Positions 24,152-35,499 of a DNA stretch of 64,000 nucleotides are shown here, piece after piece. The position numbers and the translations under genes were made by a program. The stretch covers positions 63,738,571-63,802,570 of the forward strand of contig CM075854.1 in NCBI GenBank assembly GCA_037975125.1, in the 5' to 3' direction. Numbering within the stretch: position 1 is the first letter of the stretch; every line of letters starts with the position of its first letter. The notes under the pieces are model-generated. The model was not told the origin of the DNA. It saw only the letters and a list, made by a program, of their open reading frames with translations, and made no database searches. This DNA is from Latrodectus hesperus (Eukaryota; Arthropoda; Arachnida; Araneae; Theridiidae).

Positions 24152-24934
24152 CAGGGTGATCTTTTTTAAAGTGACAGTGTTTGGAGCGCCCTGTAGCGCG
24201 ATGTAATAGCCAAAATAGAGTCAAACTTGGTATTTAGACTAATCAAAACACGGAAAAAAGTATTCCGAATTTTAGTTCCAAAAATCGCCGCTAGGGCATT
24301 TTGTTGCGCTTTACAATGTATAAAATGTGAGAAAAGGAAAATACTAACACATACAATCGCACTATTAAATTATTAATGTTTATTTACAACATTAAGTTCC
24401 CCGGTGAGGAGTTAGAACACATTCAATGTGAGCCCCGTTTTCAGAAATAACACTGTGCATTCTGTGTGCACAACGTTCTCCACAGCCGTACGTAACATAT
24501 CACGAGGAATATCCCGCACTATCTTCGCTATGTTTTCCTTTAGAATAGACAAATTTGATACTCCACCAACATAAATGCACGTTCTGGTAACATGAGAGGT
24601 ATGGCCACTGGAGCCCATTTACTTCAGCTGAGATTATTTGTCTTAGCTGTCAACTATTTACATTTATAGCGCCTATTGTTGGCCCTGTCATTGCACAACA
24701 TTTGCATTTTTCTTTGAAACCCATTTTTTATGATAATTCTCATTGTAAACTAAAGCAGCGCCAAAAAATACCCTAGCGGTGACTTTTGGAACTATTTTTT
24801 TTTTTTTTTTTTTTTTTTACGGAATCCTTTTTTCCATGTTTTGATTAGTCTAAATATCAAGTTTGGTGTCATTTTGGCTATTAGATTGCGCTACAGGACT
24901 CTCCAAACACTGTCACTTTAAAAAGATCACCCTG
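24152..24934 (-). mobile_element. Tc1/mariner-type element with long inverted repeats, internally deleted
   Basis: The ends are CAGGGTGATC...GATCACCCTG flanked by TA on both sides (24150-24151 and 24935-24936), the target of the IS630/Tc1/mariner superfamily. The terminal repeats are long and imperfect: 24152-24318 against 24741-24934. They share blocks such as aaagtgacagtgtttggag, gactaatcaaaaca and ccgctagg. The right repeat is lengthened by about 30 Ts at 24788-24818. Between them lies only the C-terminal coding end of a transposase on the minus strand. At about 780 bp it is far shorter than an autonomous element, so it is a non-autonomous deletion derivative. Confidence 0.85.
24392..24618 (-). 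pseudogene. Truncated, frameshifted mariner-type transposase C-terminus
   Basis: The minus-strand frame from 24618 contains SILKENIAKIVRDIPRDML followed by a VENVV segment. This is the pattern at the C-terminus of many mariner-like transposases, after the last catalytic acidic residue (L..NI...I..IP..ML...VEN). The reading frame then shifts: in the next frame the sequence reads ENGAHIECV, a typical ending for this family, and stops near 24392. The DNA-binding and DDE/D catalytic parts are absent. The product would be inactive. Confidence 0.7.
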
Positions 24935-24960
24935 TATATATATATATATATATATATATA

Positions 24961-25010
<50 letters not shown>
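24935..25010. repeat. (TA)n microsatellite abutting the transposon
   Basis: A TA run directly follows the right end of the mariner-type element. The left flank is also TATA. The element either inserted into a TA repeat, which offers many TA targets, or the duplicated TA expanded after insertion. Confidence 0.95.
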
Positions 25011-25174
25011 TACATAATTTTAATCCATGAAATTCTTTAAGATTATTATGATATAGATAAATCTTTCAGAGGTATTGTTGAAATCAGTAAAATAAAATAA
25101 ATTAGAAACACATGGGGAAATAATTTTAAACTTCATTTTTAAACGAGTTTCCTGATTTTTTTTCACTGCCGAGC

Positions 25175-25699
25175 TGATCTGAGGATTTAATCAAATCAGC
25201 TATTCAAATTGTGATGATGGCAACTTATGCATTCATACGTAGTGGTGCAAAAGAGCCCCGTACTGTATCTTTAAGTTAACGGGTTTTGGAATACTCGCTC
25301 ATCACCAAATGCCTGGTAATTTTGAACCTGGGTCAGGTGACGAGGTCACATCTGAGCTGAAACACTCCTTTCTACATTCATGCCACACTAGCTGAAGGCC
25401 TTTGGATCTCACATATTAACTCGGACACTTCCCCAACCCAGGAGCTCCAGCAAGCCAGTGAGGAAGTGTGCGTGGTCACCCTCCCAATCATTGCATGCGG
25501 CACATGATACCTCACTTTGCTAATCTTCACGGGAAACGGCGTGTAGCTACTCAGCCACTAGAAACTCTTGACAACTTATACAGTGTGGCATCGAGTAGGT
25601 GTGCCATCTTTCCCCCGAAAGTGAAACCAGGCTCGAACCAGGGACCTACTGCATCGAAATTAGGGACGCTAAACACTCGGCCATCAGTCGGCGGTTTCC
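25175..25699 (-). mobile_element. Long tRNA-SINE (about 500 bp), minus strand
   Basis: On the minus strand it starts at about 25699 with an A box (tggccgagtgtttagcg), then a B box (ccctggttcgagcctgg, near 25626-25642). A long body contains gggagggtgaccacgc, a gctggagctcctgggttggg block and acctcgtcacctgaccc. The copy at 27284-27690 shares this body in the same order. The two open frames on the plus strand (25468-25707 and 25599-25817) are shadows of the GC-richer element. Confidence 0.75.
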
Positions 25700-27280
25700 T
25701 GATTTAAAGACAAAATGGAAAACAAATCCATTTCCGTTCTTATTTCTCATTAAAATGCTACTTATTTCCTTTTCCTCATTTAGAAAGAATACCGCAGATA
25801 AAAGTACAGAAAGATAAAAAGAGATAACTTAGATCGTATAGTTTGGATCATACATATTTTTTTTATTCAAAAATAGTAATACATTAATTTAAGCAATGGA
25901 GTTTGTAGGAAAAAATGAACACACACACACGTACTTCAATATTTTTCTATAAATTTTCATTAACTTAACCGTTAATCAATTTAAATTGAAAATAAATGTA
26001 GAATTTTCCTCACTTTAAGTATGTTGATTTTCTTATTACCAAATAACGTTTAAATGGTTTAAATGTATCATATTTTTATTTCTCAATATTTCGTCACTAA
26101 TAAGTGACGTCTTAATAATTTTTTCTTTTTCGCATAAATAGTCAATTTAACTTTAAAAAATATTTATTAATTATTTTCAATCAACTCAGATAAAATTTAA
26201 TCACCAAATTTATTACTTAAAATTGTTAATTAAATTTTTAAAAAATGACAATTTTTGTCACGAAATATCATGTTTTTTAGTTTTTTATTTGCGGAAAATT
26301 TTGTTTGCAACTGAAAACACTGGTTTTAATGTGAGATTTAATGATACATCAAAAATAATTTCTGATTTTTTTAAAACAAAAATCAATCTTTTGGCGGCTC
26401 ATTATTTCCTTTCCTTTGAGGATTAATGAAGATAATATAATTTTATTAAATGTTATCTCTAATTTCAAAAATTTAGTTGAAGTATTTTTACCACTATCTT
26501 GAAATATTTCCCACATTCAATTAGGGAATATTGCCTTATAGATAAAAACATTAATTTCCAGTGCGGCTTCTCCAAACGGCAGTTGAAGACTCCAACTGGA
26601 GATCAAAATTTGAAAGATTTTCTGCGAATGGTTTTAAGTTAGAGATTTTTTAGTATAATTATATCTATATTTCATTAGTAAATAACAATGAATGAGAAAA
26701 AATAAGTATCAGTATAATAAACTTAAAAGTCTATTAATAATTTTTGAGAATTCCTTCAAACACCAACAATTTTATCGAATATTTAAAAATATGTACTAAT
26801 AATTGCAAGGCAAGTTGCAAGCCTGAATTTGACACAGTTTATTTTCTATTGACATGTTAAGTTTTTAGGTAAATATTTTGTACGAGATTTTTTTTGAGCC
26901 AAGTAAAAAGCGCGATGATAAACAGTTAAAATGTAGCAAAATATTTTTATACGAATCTCAACGTAGTTACATTTCATTTTTTTGATTGTTTACAGATTCA
27001 AACAGTGGGTTGATTTTGAGACACGTCTTGATAAATTTGATTTGCTTACTAAATTGTTGTTCACAAAGAACAGTAATCAAAGTCCACAGTGAAGTATGAA
27101 ACATTATCAACAGTTCCGATCGAACAGAAGACATTGTAAATGTTGAGCAATGAAAAAAAACTTTCGTTGTGATATGCTTTTTGGGTCATTTTTTAGTTTT
27201 ACTTCCTACAAGCTTTTTAAGCATATTTAATTTTATACTACTTCTATATATAACAAGTTAATTAATAATATTAACAACAT
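25700..27280. other. Intronic AT-rich DNA
   Basis: There is no supported exon. A patch at 26560-26640 (aacggcagttgaagactcc) is of mixed composition but has no usable frame. Confidence 0.5.
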
Positions 27281-27283
27281 TAT

Positions 27284-27690
27284 GATGAGAGCTCCAATGG
27301 CTCAGTAGCTTCACGCCGCTTCCCCGTAAGCTCAGCAAGTGAACCATCATTTGCTGCGGGCAGTGGTTGGGAGGGTGACCACGGTGTACTCTCCTTCACT
27401 GGGTTGCTGGAACTCCGTGGGTTGGGGACGTGTCCACGTTAATATGTGACGTCCAAAGTCCTTCCGCTGGTGTGGCGTGGATGTGGAAAGGAGGGTGCCA
27501 GCTCAGGTGTAGCCTCGTCACCTGACCGTGGTTCAAAATTACGAGGCACCTTAAAAAACAGAGCAAAGACGTACTTTCACCTTCGTTGTGCTCTGATCCA
27601 AACGAAAGACGCTCTCTATTGACTTAATTCGCACTGCCAAAGGCATAGCGAGCTTGGCTTGTCCAAGTGTCATAAGCAACAACAACATTA
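27284..27690 (+). mobile_element. 5'-truncated copy of the long SINE at 25175-25699, opposite strand
   Basis: It begins inside the element body (ggctcagtagcttcacgcc). It continues through ttgggagggtgaccacgg, ggaactccgtgggttgggg and cctcgtcacctgaccg, and ends in an acaacaac tail after gcttggcttgtccaagtgtc. The tRNA head is missing. Together with the minus-strand copy 1.6 kb upstream it forms an inverted pair of long, GC-richer repeats. Confidence 0.75.
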
Positions 27691-27869
27691 TAATGAATGC
27701 TGATATGTCATTAAATTCTCGTGATAAAATGGAAAAGTATAATTTGCAAGAATTTTATATCATCATTAAATAAAGTAAATAATTTTAAATTTATCATTTA
27801 ATTAAAAGAAAATATTAAATCATTCCTTATAAGAAATTGTAAAGCTCTTTCAGTAAAATGATTAGAATT

Positions 27870-27985
27870 TTGCTTACTGAGTAATATCTAAGTTCGAATG
27901 TCGAAACTTGCGAGACTAAGGTGGGATCAGTAATGCTCTTATTTTTTTTTCCACTTGTGTAGATGTACATTTTGTAAATAAAAGG
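27870..27985 (+). mobile_element. Possible SINE head remnant
   Basis: A B-box-like segment (aagttcgaatgtcgaaact, 27891-27909) is followed by ccacttgtgtagatgtacat, recalling the 'cacttgta' block of the 11680 family. The match is short and the ends are not definable. Confidence 0.3.
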
Positions 27986-28373
27986 CTTTATTCTGTTTTT
28001 CATACCTTGAAAAACTACATTGATTAATACGTTCGTTATTTTCGCAAAAAATTAAAATTTTGCAAAAATATTGGAATAATTGTCACTTAAAATGCTTCTG
28101 TTGTTAAGGAATAAAAGGTTATGTCATTCTACTATGGAACTAAATATTTAATAAATGATAAGTGTGCTCTTAGACCATCTTTTAAACATTTGAGAAATAT
28201 TGTAAATAAATTTTCAAAGGATTCAAATCTTTACTTACAATAGTTCTGGGAGCATAATCCCCAGTAAAACTATGATTCAATAAAATATTAAAAACTTTCA
28301 ACTTAATTAAAGTCTTTAATTTATGTACTTGCGACAATTGGACTAGATTTTAATATTAAGCTAAACCTGTTTT

Positions 28374-28555
28374 TGTGCGGTGGATAGAGACCGCATAGAA
28401 GAAAACGCGTGAAAAACCCTACAAAATTTCGCGAATACAGCTATACAAATAGTTTTCACAACATAATTAAGAAGTATTTTTTATGTTGTGAATAGGGACC
28501 ACATAAAAAGTATCCCGTTGAAAATAACACAGAAATTTACAAAATTACTAGGAAT
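28374..28555. repeat. Diverged tandem pair with an internal inverted repeat
   Basis: Two roughly 70-bp units about 110 bases apart share the pattern GATAGAGACCGCATA / AATAGGGACCACATA. An A-rich segment and an acaaaattt-type block follow in each. A perfect 12-bp inverted repeat (TTCACAACATAA at 28455-28466 and its complement at 28481-28492) lies between or overlaps the second unit. This may be an old duplicated element; the family is unknown. Confidence 0.4.
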
Positions 28556-28559
28556 TGCT

Positions 28560-29840
28560 TTTTAAATGAAATCAGGATACGAAATAAGAGAGAGAGTACA
28601 TTCATCATAGCAATACCCCGGTAAGGCAAAGCTGAAAAGCAAACTTTACGAAAATTACGCAAGTATTTAAAAAAAAAAGATAAATATATAATGAAAAAAA
28701 ATATGTGGACCAGTCTTAAACTAGATCTTCAAAACACTAGATATATAAATCTAGTTTTAATGGGGTAACAATACATATGTAATGCAACTGCCTAAAGCAA
28801 TACTTAAAAAGATGAAAACATAAAAAAAAGAGATGAAAGCATATAAATAATCGAAAAAACTAAATGGCCGATCAAACCATTTCATCTTTTTATTGATAAT
28901 TTAATCAATTATGTTACAATTTGATTGTAAGTTTCATATGCCGCAGAAAAGTAGGTTTGAGTGTATTTTAGTTTTGGCTTTAAAAATGAGAACTAATAAT
29001 TGCATAAAACAACTGAAATCAATATTATTAAACGTGTTTATTTTTAATAATATTCTCTTAAGAATATATTTAAAAACAAATTTATGTAGAATTGAAATTT
29101 GACAGACTAAACAGTTAAATTTTAAAGCTCTCAAGTTTTCTGCAAACTTCAAAGTAGTGGAGTGAAAACTTAAAAATCAGCGTGGATTAGAAATTTGAAT
29201 CCAATGTATTTTGTAGATAAATCTATTCTTTACACATCCTATTAGGATTATATTATATTGAATCTTACATTGATGAAGTACCACATCTGTTTTAGAAGAT
29301 ATTTTTTCTCACTTTAAATATGAAATAGGGTTTTGTACTTTTCCTATCTCTTTAGAACGAAGCTAACACTAAACTGGGAGCAAATTATTGGACTGACAAC
29401 TGATATGGAAAACACGTTTCATTCTTCTTACTGTTAAGTTGGTAAATGATATCACATTTCTTTATTCTATGGCCTATTTATAGGAGTGAGTGCTTGGGAT
29501 ATTTCCGTGTTTCCCTCTTTGTTACTCAAGAAACATTCCAATGTATCAAAAGTACATTTTGAAGGCAATATATTGTATATGTTTAAATACTGATTCTTAA
29601 CTTTTTGTGGTTAAATACTACGTGGTATCAAAATTACTTATTTTGATTTGAAATTGAAATTATGAGTTGAAATAAATACACAGCTTTTTTTGTCAGGTCA
29701 AATAATGCCACTTTAATTTTGTTTTTTTATAGGAAATTATTTTAAAAAAAACAACTGTTGAAGGCGTATAAAAACAGACTTTTGATTAAGTGAAAAAAAT
29801 AATTTTTCGATTATTATTGATGACTCTTGCAATACATCTT
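28560..29840. other. Intronic non-coding DNA
   Basis: No exon or named repeat is seen. The overlapping open frames at 28911-29152 on both strands are AT-rich and have no splice or domain support. Confidence 0.5.
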
Positions 29841-29929
29841 CACAAAAAAATGATGGTTCCTGATTGATTGCCACCTTTTGACTCAGAGAGGATGCTACAT
29901 TTCTGTAAATTTGTTACAGCTATTATTTT

Positions 29930-30115
29930 TCGCTTTCGTATTCAATTAGTCTATGAGATTGTTTTGGTTAGTTTGTCGATCATCAGTCATTTTTTGTAGA
30001 CGAGGGATGATTAGACAGGAATCAACATTTTAAAATGGATTGTGCACCACTGTAAACATTCAAGCCCAAAGTGAGACTCAAACCCATGAACTGTTGAACC
30101 GAAGGAAAGAAGCTG
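29930..30115 (-). mobile_element. tRNA-SINE, minus strand (family C, copy 1)
   Basis: The order on the plus strand is: ggttagtttgtcgatcatc, tcattttttgtagacgaggg, ggattgtgcaccactgtaaa, then a reverse B box (gtgagactcaaacccatgaac). It aligns block by block with the copy at 35500-35705, where the same segments are better preserved. Confidence 0.65.
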
Positions 30116-30649
30116 TGTTTAAATTCTAAGCAAAACTGTCTTATTTATTTGATAGCATTTTATAGCAAATACCATAATCAAGCAAAACATTCTACAGCTT
30201 TAAAGCGTACTCCACAATAAAATGTATTTTTAATTCATGCGCCCTAGTTAATTAGATTACTTTGTTATTTCTTGCATAATACTATACTGTGTAGTCAATA
30301 TTTTGTAAGAGAAAGCTAGTTCAAATCTACTTTACTGCAGTTTTTTATAATGACAATAATTTTTGTTTCCAGAACTACTGTAATTTTTTCAGTATAATTA
30401 TAACTATGTGGAAATCGAAACACGTCTTCAATTTACAAGAAAAATAAATTCGAGCTTTGGGTTAATGGATTTCCTAAAACTATTTAAATTGTTTAAACAT
30501 AACCAAAATAACTAAATCAATAACGACAATTATATCCAAAATTATTAAATTTGTATGATAAGTTCAAGCCTCTTAATCCCATTTTATAAAATTAAATGTT
30601 AAAAAAATTAGGGTTTAAATGTTATAAGGACAAATCAATTTGATTTAAT

Positions 30650-31060
30650 GATTTCAGATGGCGCTGCCTTAGGACTCATTCTATTGCGATGCTGCTTTGC
30701 GAAATAAGATGCGCTTGGAATCCTTAATACCAGGACATCAAATTCAAGGACTAATTAAAGGGTTAACTAGGGCGACCCATTTAACAGGATTGAAAAGGCT
30801 AGTTTTCTAGGATTAATCCTCTTTGAAATATTTGGAGCTGAGATTGGCAAGTGGCCTTGAAGAGAGGGGACATTAAAACAGCATTACCTCTGCTCAGGAA
30901 TTCTTATCTCATATGGCCAATCACAAGACGGAAATCTAGTCGAACGTTCTTGAATTTCGAATTTGCGATTGGGAAGTCGGACAATGGATAAGAATTCCTG
31001 CCAAGTGGAAATACCTTTCAGAACAATTTCGGCCAAATGTTCAATAACTCAGAATGGAGG
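30650..31060. other. Candidate conserved non-coding island with CTCF-like core
   Basis: A compact mixed-sequence block in the AT-rich intron opens with CAGATGGCGCTGCC (30655-30668), resembling the core of arthropod CTCF sites. It also carries TAATCC-type and GGATTA homeodomain cores near 30810-30816. Open frames are short and unspliceable. An enhancer or insulator is the simplest reading; an unrecognised repeat is the alternative. Confidence 0.3.
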
Positions 31061-31639
31061 ATTTATATTTAAATTTTTAAGATTCTATCATAAGATTAAG
31101 AATTCAATTCTGATGAAATGCTGGTTTTTCAATTATCATACCTCATATATCAAGAGAATTCCAATTTGTTTATTTATAGTTTTTTAATAAATAATGAAAT
31201 TGGTTTTTAAGTGATTGTTACATATGTAACAAGTCTGAGATTAGTACCTAAAAAATAAAATAAATAAACAGTAGGTTATATTTTATTACAAGAGGACTTA
31301 AATTACTTTAATAACATCTTTTAGTAAATTCGTAGAAATTAAAATTGTTAGCTTATATATTGTGCAGCTATCATGACTATTGTTTATTATTTTATTAAAA
31401 AATATGAAGTTTACTATATAATTTTTTAACTTGACTAAAATATAATTATTATAACTATTCATTATATTTATGAGTGTGTGGATGTATATTAAATTTGATA
31501 TATTTAAAAAAAAGTTTGGGGCCATAAATATCGCTGTTACAACAGAAAGGTCTCTTAGCAAAAGATACCATTATATGTAAAGCAAATAATAATAAAAAAA
31601 AACAAGTTCAGCTGCAATATTACTGTATATAACTTGGTT

Positions 31640-31830
31640 TCTTTGCTTTACATTTTGCACACAAGGACTAATTTGACCCCGACTATGTCCACAGTATTAT
31701 AATACAAAATGTAGTTTAAATGATGTATTGAACAAATACAAATATCTATGCTCGAAGAAGAAATCTAACCCACGAACTATTGAAGGCCAGAGCGTTAACC
31801 ATTCACCTACTTTCTCGACCATTATTAGCT
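31640..31830 (-). mobile_element. tRNA-SINE, minus strand (family C, copy 3, decayed)
   Basis: It contains ttttgcacacaaggactaat, then an AT-rich interruption, atctatgctcgaag and a reversed B/A-box region (ctaacccacgaactattgaa, agcgttaaccattcacctac). The blocks match those at 35500-35705. Confidence 0.55.
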
Positions 31831-34740
31831 ATATATAACAATAACATAGTAATATGATTTACTTGTTACATTATAAAATGCAAATTGTAGAAATACTTGT
31901 TGTCCTGAGAATTTTGTCTTCTGCATCAAGATGCTTGAATATTGTTAAATGATTTTATTTCTGCTATATCATTATTATATTTTTAACTATTTTCTTTAGA
32001 TATCTTCTTCAGATGAAATTTCTATAAAATAGTCTATAATTAATCTGATATGTTTTATTACACAATTTTTAAAAATTCTCCAAATTTAAAACAATTTGCT
32101 CATTTCTTTAGTATACTACATGAGACATAGCCTAAGCCTAATGTTTATATTATGTAATTATTTTAGGTAAAAAATTTTAAATGAATATTTTTCTTTAATA
32201 ATAAAAAATTAACATTTATGCCATAAAATTAATACTTTGCATTAAGTTTGTCATATTCTTAAATGAGGTTTCAAAATAATATGAATCAAAATATTGGCTG
32301 AGATACAATTATGACAAATATTTTTTCTTACCTTTTTGAAAAAAATTTTTTAAACTTATATCAAAATAAAAATCTGATTATAGTGCTGGTGTTTTTACTT
32401 ATATTTACAGTTCTTGATTTTTTTTTCCAATTAAATAACTAAGTTCTCATAAATTTACCAAGAAACAATAAGGAAATTAAAACATCTGGTAAGAAATAAC
32501 AGAGCTGGTATTTTTAAAATTCAGTGAAATATTTGTAGTTTTCTGTAAAAAAAGTAATTAAATTTATGATCAATACGATGAAAAGCTTATGAAACTCTAG
32601 AAAATTTCTTACAAAATAACGCTCAATTAGAATGAATTTCATTTCATTTTTTATAATAGATATATAATTTAAATTCATTTTTAATAAACGCTTCAGTCTT
32701 AGTAAAACGTTTTAAAATGTAATGTACCTTTCCCTCTGTCAATAATATAAAAAGCCATAAAATCTATTACTTTTACCAGGATTTCATTTAAATGATGTGC
32801 AGAGAAGAAAATACTATGGGATAACATTAAGATTTTTTTTCCGAAAAAGATAATATTTCTTTATCTCTCTCTCTCTCATCCTTATTTCTTTAACTCTCAA
32901 TGTAGAGCTATAAAAATAGCATCGTCGCATCATTAAAACTAAACCTGCTTTCTTATATTCAATAATAAATTAAAATTTTCATTCCTTAAACATTAAAAAA
33001 ATGTTTCTTTAAGAGTTTAAAGCATGGAAGAATGGATAAATTCCTAGGGAGCTGGGTGCTTTTATTATTGTTTTTTTATTGCAGACTTAATCGTCTTCAT
33101 TTTTGTAACATAAATGAAAGGCTTCTTTTGTTTTAGTTATTTAATCTTTGCAAAGGAGTTCCTTTCCTTTTTTCTGTGTCCCTTTTTTATTTTACTTCCT
33201 AGTTAATAAATTAATAAAGGATTCTTTTTATATGAAATATCAATGACAGACAAATTTCACGATGAATAAAATGATTTTTTTTGTGTGTAATGTAAAAATA
33301 AGGAAATCGATTAATGGCTTATGCGATTTTATCTGTGAAAGAAAGCAAATCAATTATTATGCAATTGGTTATAATATTCTCATAAAATATTTATTATTTT
33401 AGTAATTTATATGCTTTTTTAACACTGCATTTTCATTTGTGTATTTACATCAAATTAGAACTACTCATAAATCCAGTAGCGACGATTCAGCATAAATTAT
33501 GAAGTTTTATTCAAAGTAAGCCCGAACTATGATCAAATAAGAAATTAAATAACCTAGTTAATATTATCCTTTCTGTACTTTCACACCATAAGTTTAAAGA
33601 AAATATAATTTTTCTTTAAACTTTCTCTTTCTGGGAATAACTTATTTTTGAGTTTTCTAAACTTAAAACATACTAAGAGTTAAAGATATCGCTCTAGTAA
33701 ATACAGTTATTTTTTATTTAACACAAGAAAACCAAAAATTAAGAGTACAGCTATGCATTATTGTATCATGTAATTATTTTCAAATTCTAAACTTGTCCAT
33801 TTGCTGTAAAATCTGATGAACTAACCGAGAAAAACATTGATAAAAAATGTAATTTACATATAGCTTCATTAAGAGCTAATTTCTAGTATGAATAATTTGT
33901 GTTTTATTTTGCTTATCGCAATTTTGATCAGTTTTTATTCAAATCGATATGTTGGTGGGTATTTTTGTGATGTAGAACGCCGCTACAATAATTTTTTCTT
34001 ATTGCAAAAAAAGTTTGCGGTCCGGAAATTCGTGAAAAATCGTATTATTTTTCTATTTTGAATGTATTCTTCTTTTCTGGAATCGAAGAAACGCGCTTGA
34101 TTCATGATCACTCACATTTATCCAGAATATTGAAGCGAGATAAAAACTGTTGCCAAGCTCAATTTCGCTCGCGAAGTGCTTTATTTATTTTAGGATAAAA
34201 AAAATAATGCTTTTTGGGTAACATTTCGTGTGAAGAAAAATTCATGTGATGTGCAAGTTGTCATAGCTACCCCAATTTCTCATTTCTTTAAGGAATGTTT
34301 GTTTATGCCAGAGTATTTCTGAATATTTCATTTTGATATCTTTCAAAACTCGGATCATCTCCTGGAAATTTTTCTTTTTGATTTGTGAGAGTGCAAAGCC
34401 CAATTGTTTCCTATCACGAATCCTAAGCTTAAAAATGCGATTATAGGAACTACGTGTGAGGCACATATATTTTTTATTTGTGTGTCCCCTTTAATATATC
34501 GTAATGTTTTTAAAAATATTTTATAATTCAGGGTTTTTTCAGAAGCTTCTTTTCTTCCTATGCGAAGTATAAAACATAAACGAGTATAATTCTGAATGTA
34601 TCCATTTTGCTCGCAAAATATTTTATTAATAAAAACCACTGAAAACAATGTGTATTGAAAACAAATGTAAGGAAAGGGCATGTATCTTTTATTTGTTTAA
34701 GTGAAGCGCTGTTTAGTTTAATATCCGAAAGTATTATTTG
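31830..34740. other. Intronic AT-rich DNA
   Basis: No supported gene. A (CT)n run lies near 32862-32878. The minus-strand frames 34242-34681 lie in AT-rich sequence and show no domain or splice signals. Confidence 0.5.
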
Positions 34741-34746
34741 ATTTCC

Positions 34747-34830
34747 ATGTCTGAAATGGCCGGCGAAAAATTCGACGTGGCTCTCACTTTGTTTTTAATG
34801 TGTATTGGTACTTTTCTGAGGACGGGATAA
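34747..34830 (+). CDS. Small unidentified ORF (27 codons)
   Basis: The ATG opens MSEMAGEKFDVALTLFLMC and continues to LRTG before TAA. The composition is mixed and the middle is hydrophobic (ALTLFLMCIGTFL), as in a single membrane segment. The nested second ATG has a good context (gaaATGG). I do not recognise it. It has no clear promoter or splice sites and is short enough to arise by chance, so it is listed only because it stands out in the AT-rich intron. Confidence 0.15.
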   Translation: MSEMAGEKFDVALTLFLMCIGTFLRTG

Positions 34831-34864
34831 AGCTTGCGAAGACATAAAATTTCTGGTTACTAAA

Positions 34865-35240
34865 TTCTTCTGTTTTTTACGTCGAAGGTAGCAAGTTTGA
34901 TTCTCAATCCAAGAAAAAAACTTTCATTTATATCATATGTTGTTTCACCAGCATGCTTCCCTGTACCAAGCCCCGAGTTGGGCTCTATCTGTTATACTGA
35001 AGCAGCCTGGTGGAGTCTTCGTGATTTTGAAGCAAAGATCAAGTTGAAGACCCTCAATACTTGGCCTGCCACCTTTAAAGGTATCATTTCACTTGGAGGA
35101 CATTGCGACCACGCATAGTTTTAGCGTGCCTCAGCCACCTTTAGCGAACACGATGGATCTTCGGTTAAACCGGGATTTGAACTCACTACTTTCCGATAAT
35201 GAGAACGACCCCCTAGGTAACCAGGCCAAAGCGGTCTTTA
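34865..35240 (-). mobile_element. tRNA-SINE, minus strand, with a second B-box-like end
   Basis: At the right end, on the minus strand, a degenerate A box is followed by a B box (gagttcaaatcccggtttaa; near 35163-35182) and a 300-bp body. At the left end a plus-strand B-box-like segment occurs (caagtttgattctcaatcc, 34890-34908). This suggests two tRNA-like heads pointing inwards, or two nested elements. The open frame 34897-35118 is inside the element. Confidence 0.55.
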
Positions 35241-35499
35241 TAAGATCCGTTAAAACGTTCCTAAAGTAGCTATTTTTAGCATTTTGATTTCTTATACTGA
35301 ACATAGTGATTTATTTGCCCCCTAAAATTATAACATACATAACATAAAGTGATTGTAGAGAGATTGATTGTGCTGTTTCAATTAAAACGATTATCTTACC
35401 TTTTCGTTTGGCTGAATTTGCATATAGAGGTTTGTTACCATGCATAAAATAAGAATTTGCTTTGTGCATAGATCAGGAAGAGGATTACACTAATCCCAA

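Noticed and set aside
25468..25817. Two plus-strand frames of 79 and 72 codons
   Set aside because: They overlap the minus-strand SINE at 25175-25699 and read through its head into flanking DNA.
34242..34681. Minus-strand frames of 74 and 108 codons
   Set aside because: AT-rich, overlapping each other in different frames, with no domain and no splice sites.
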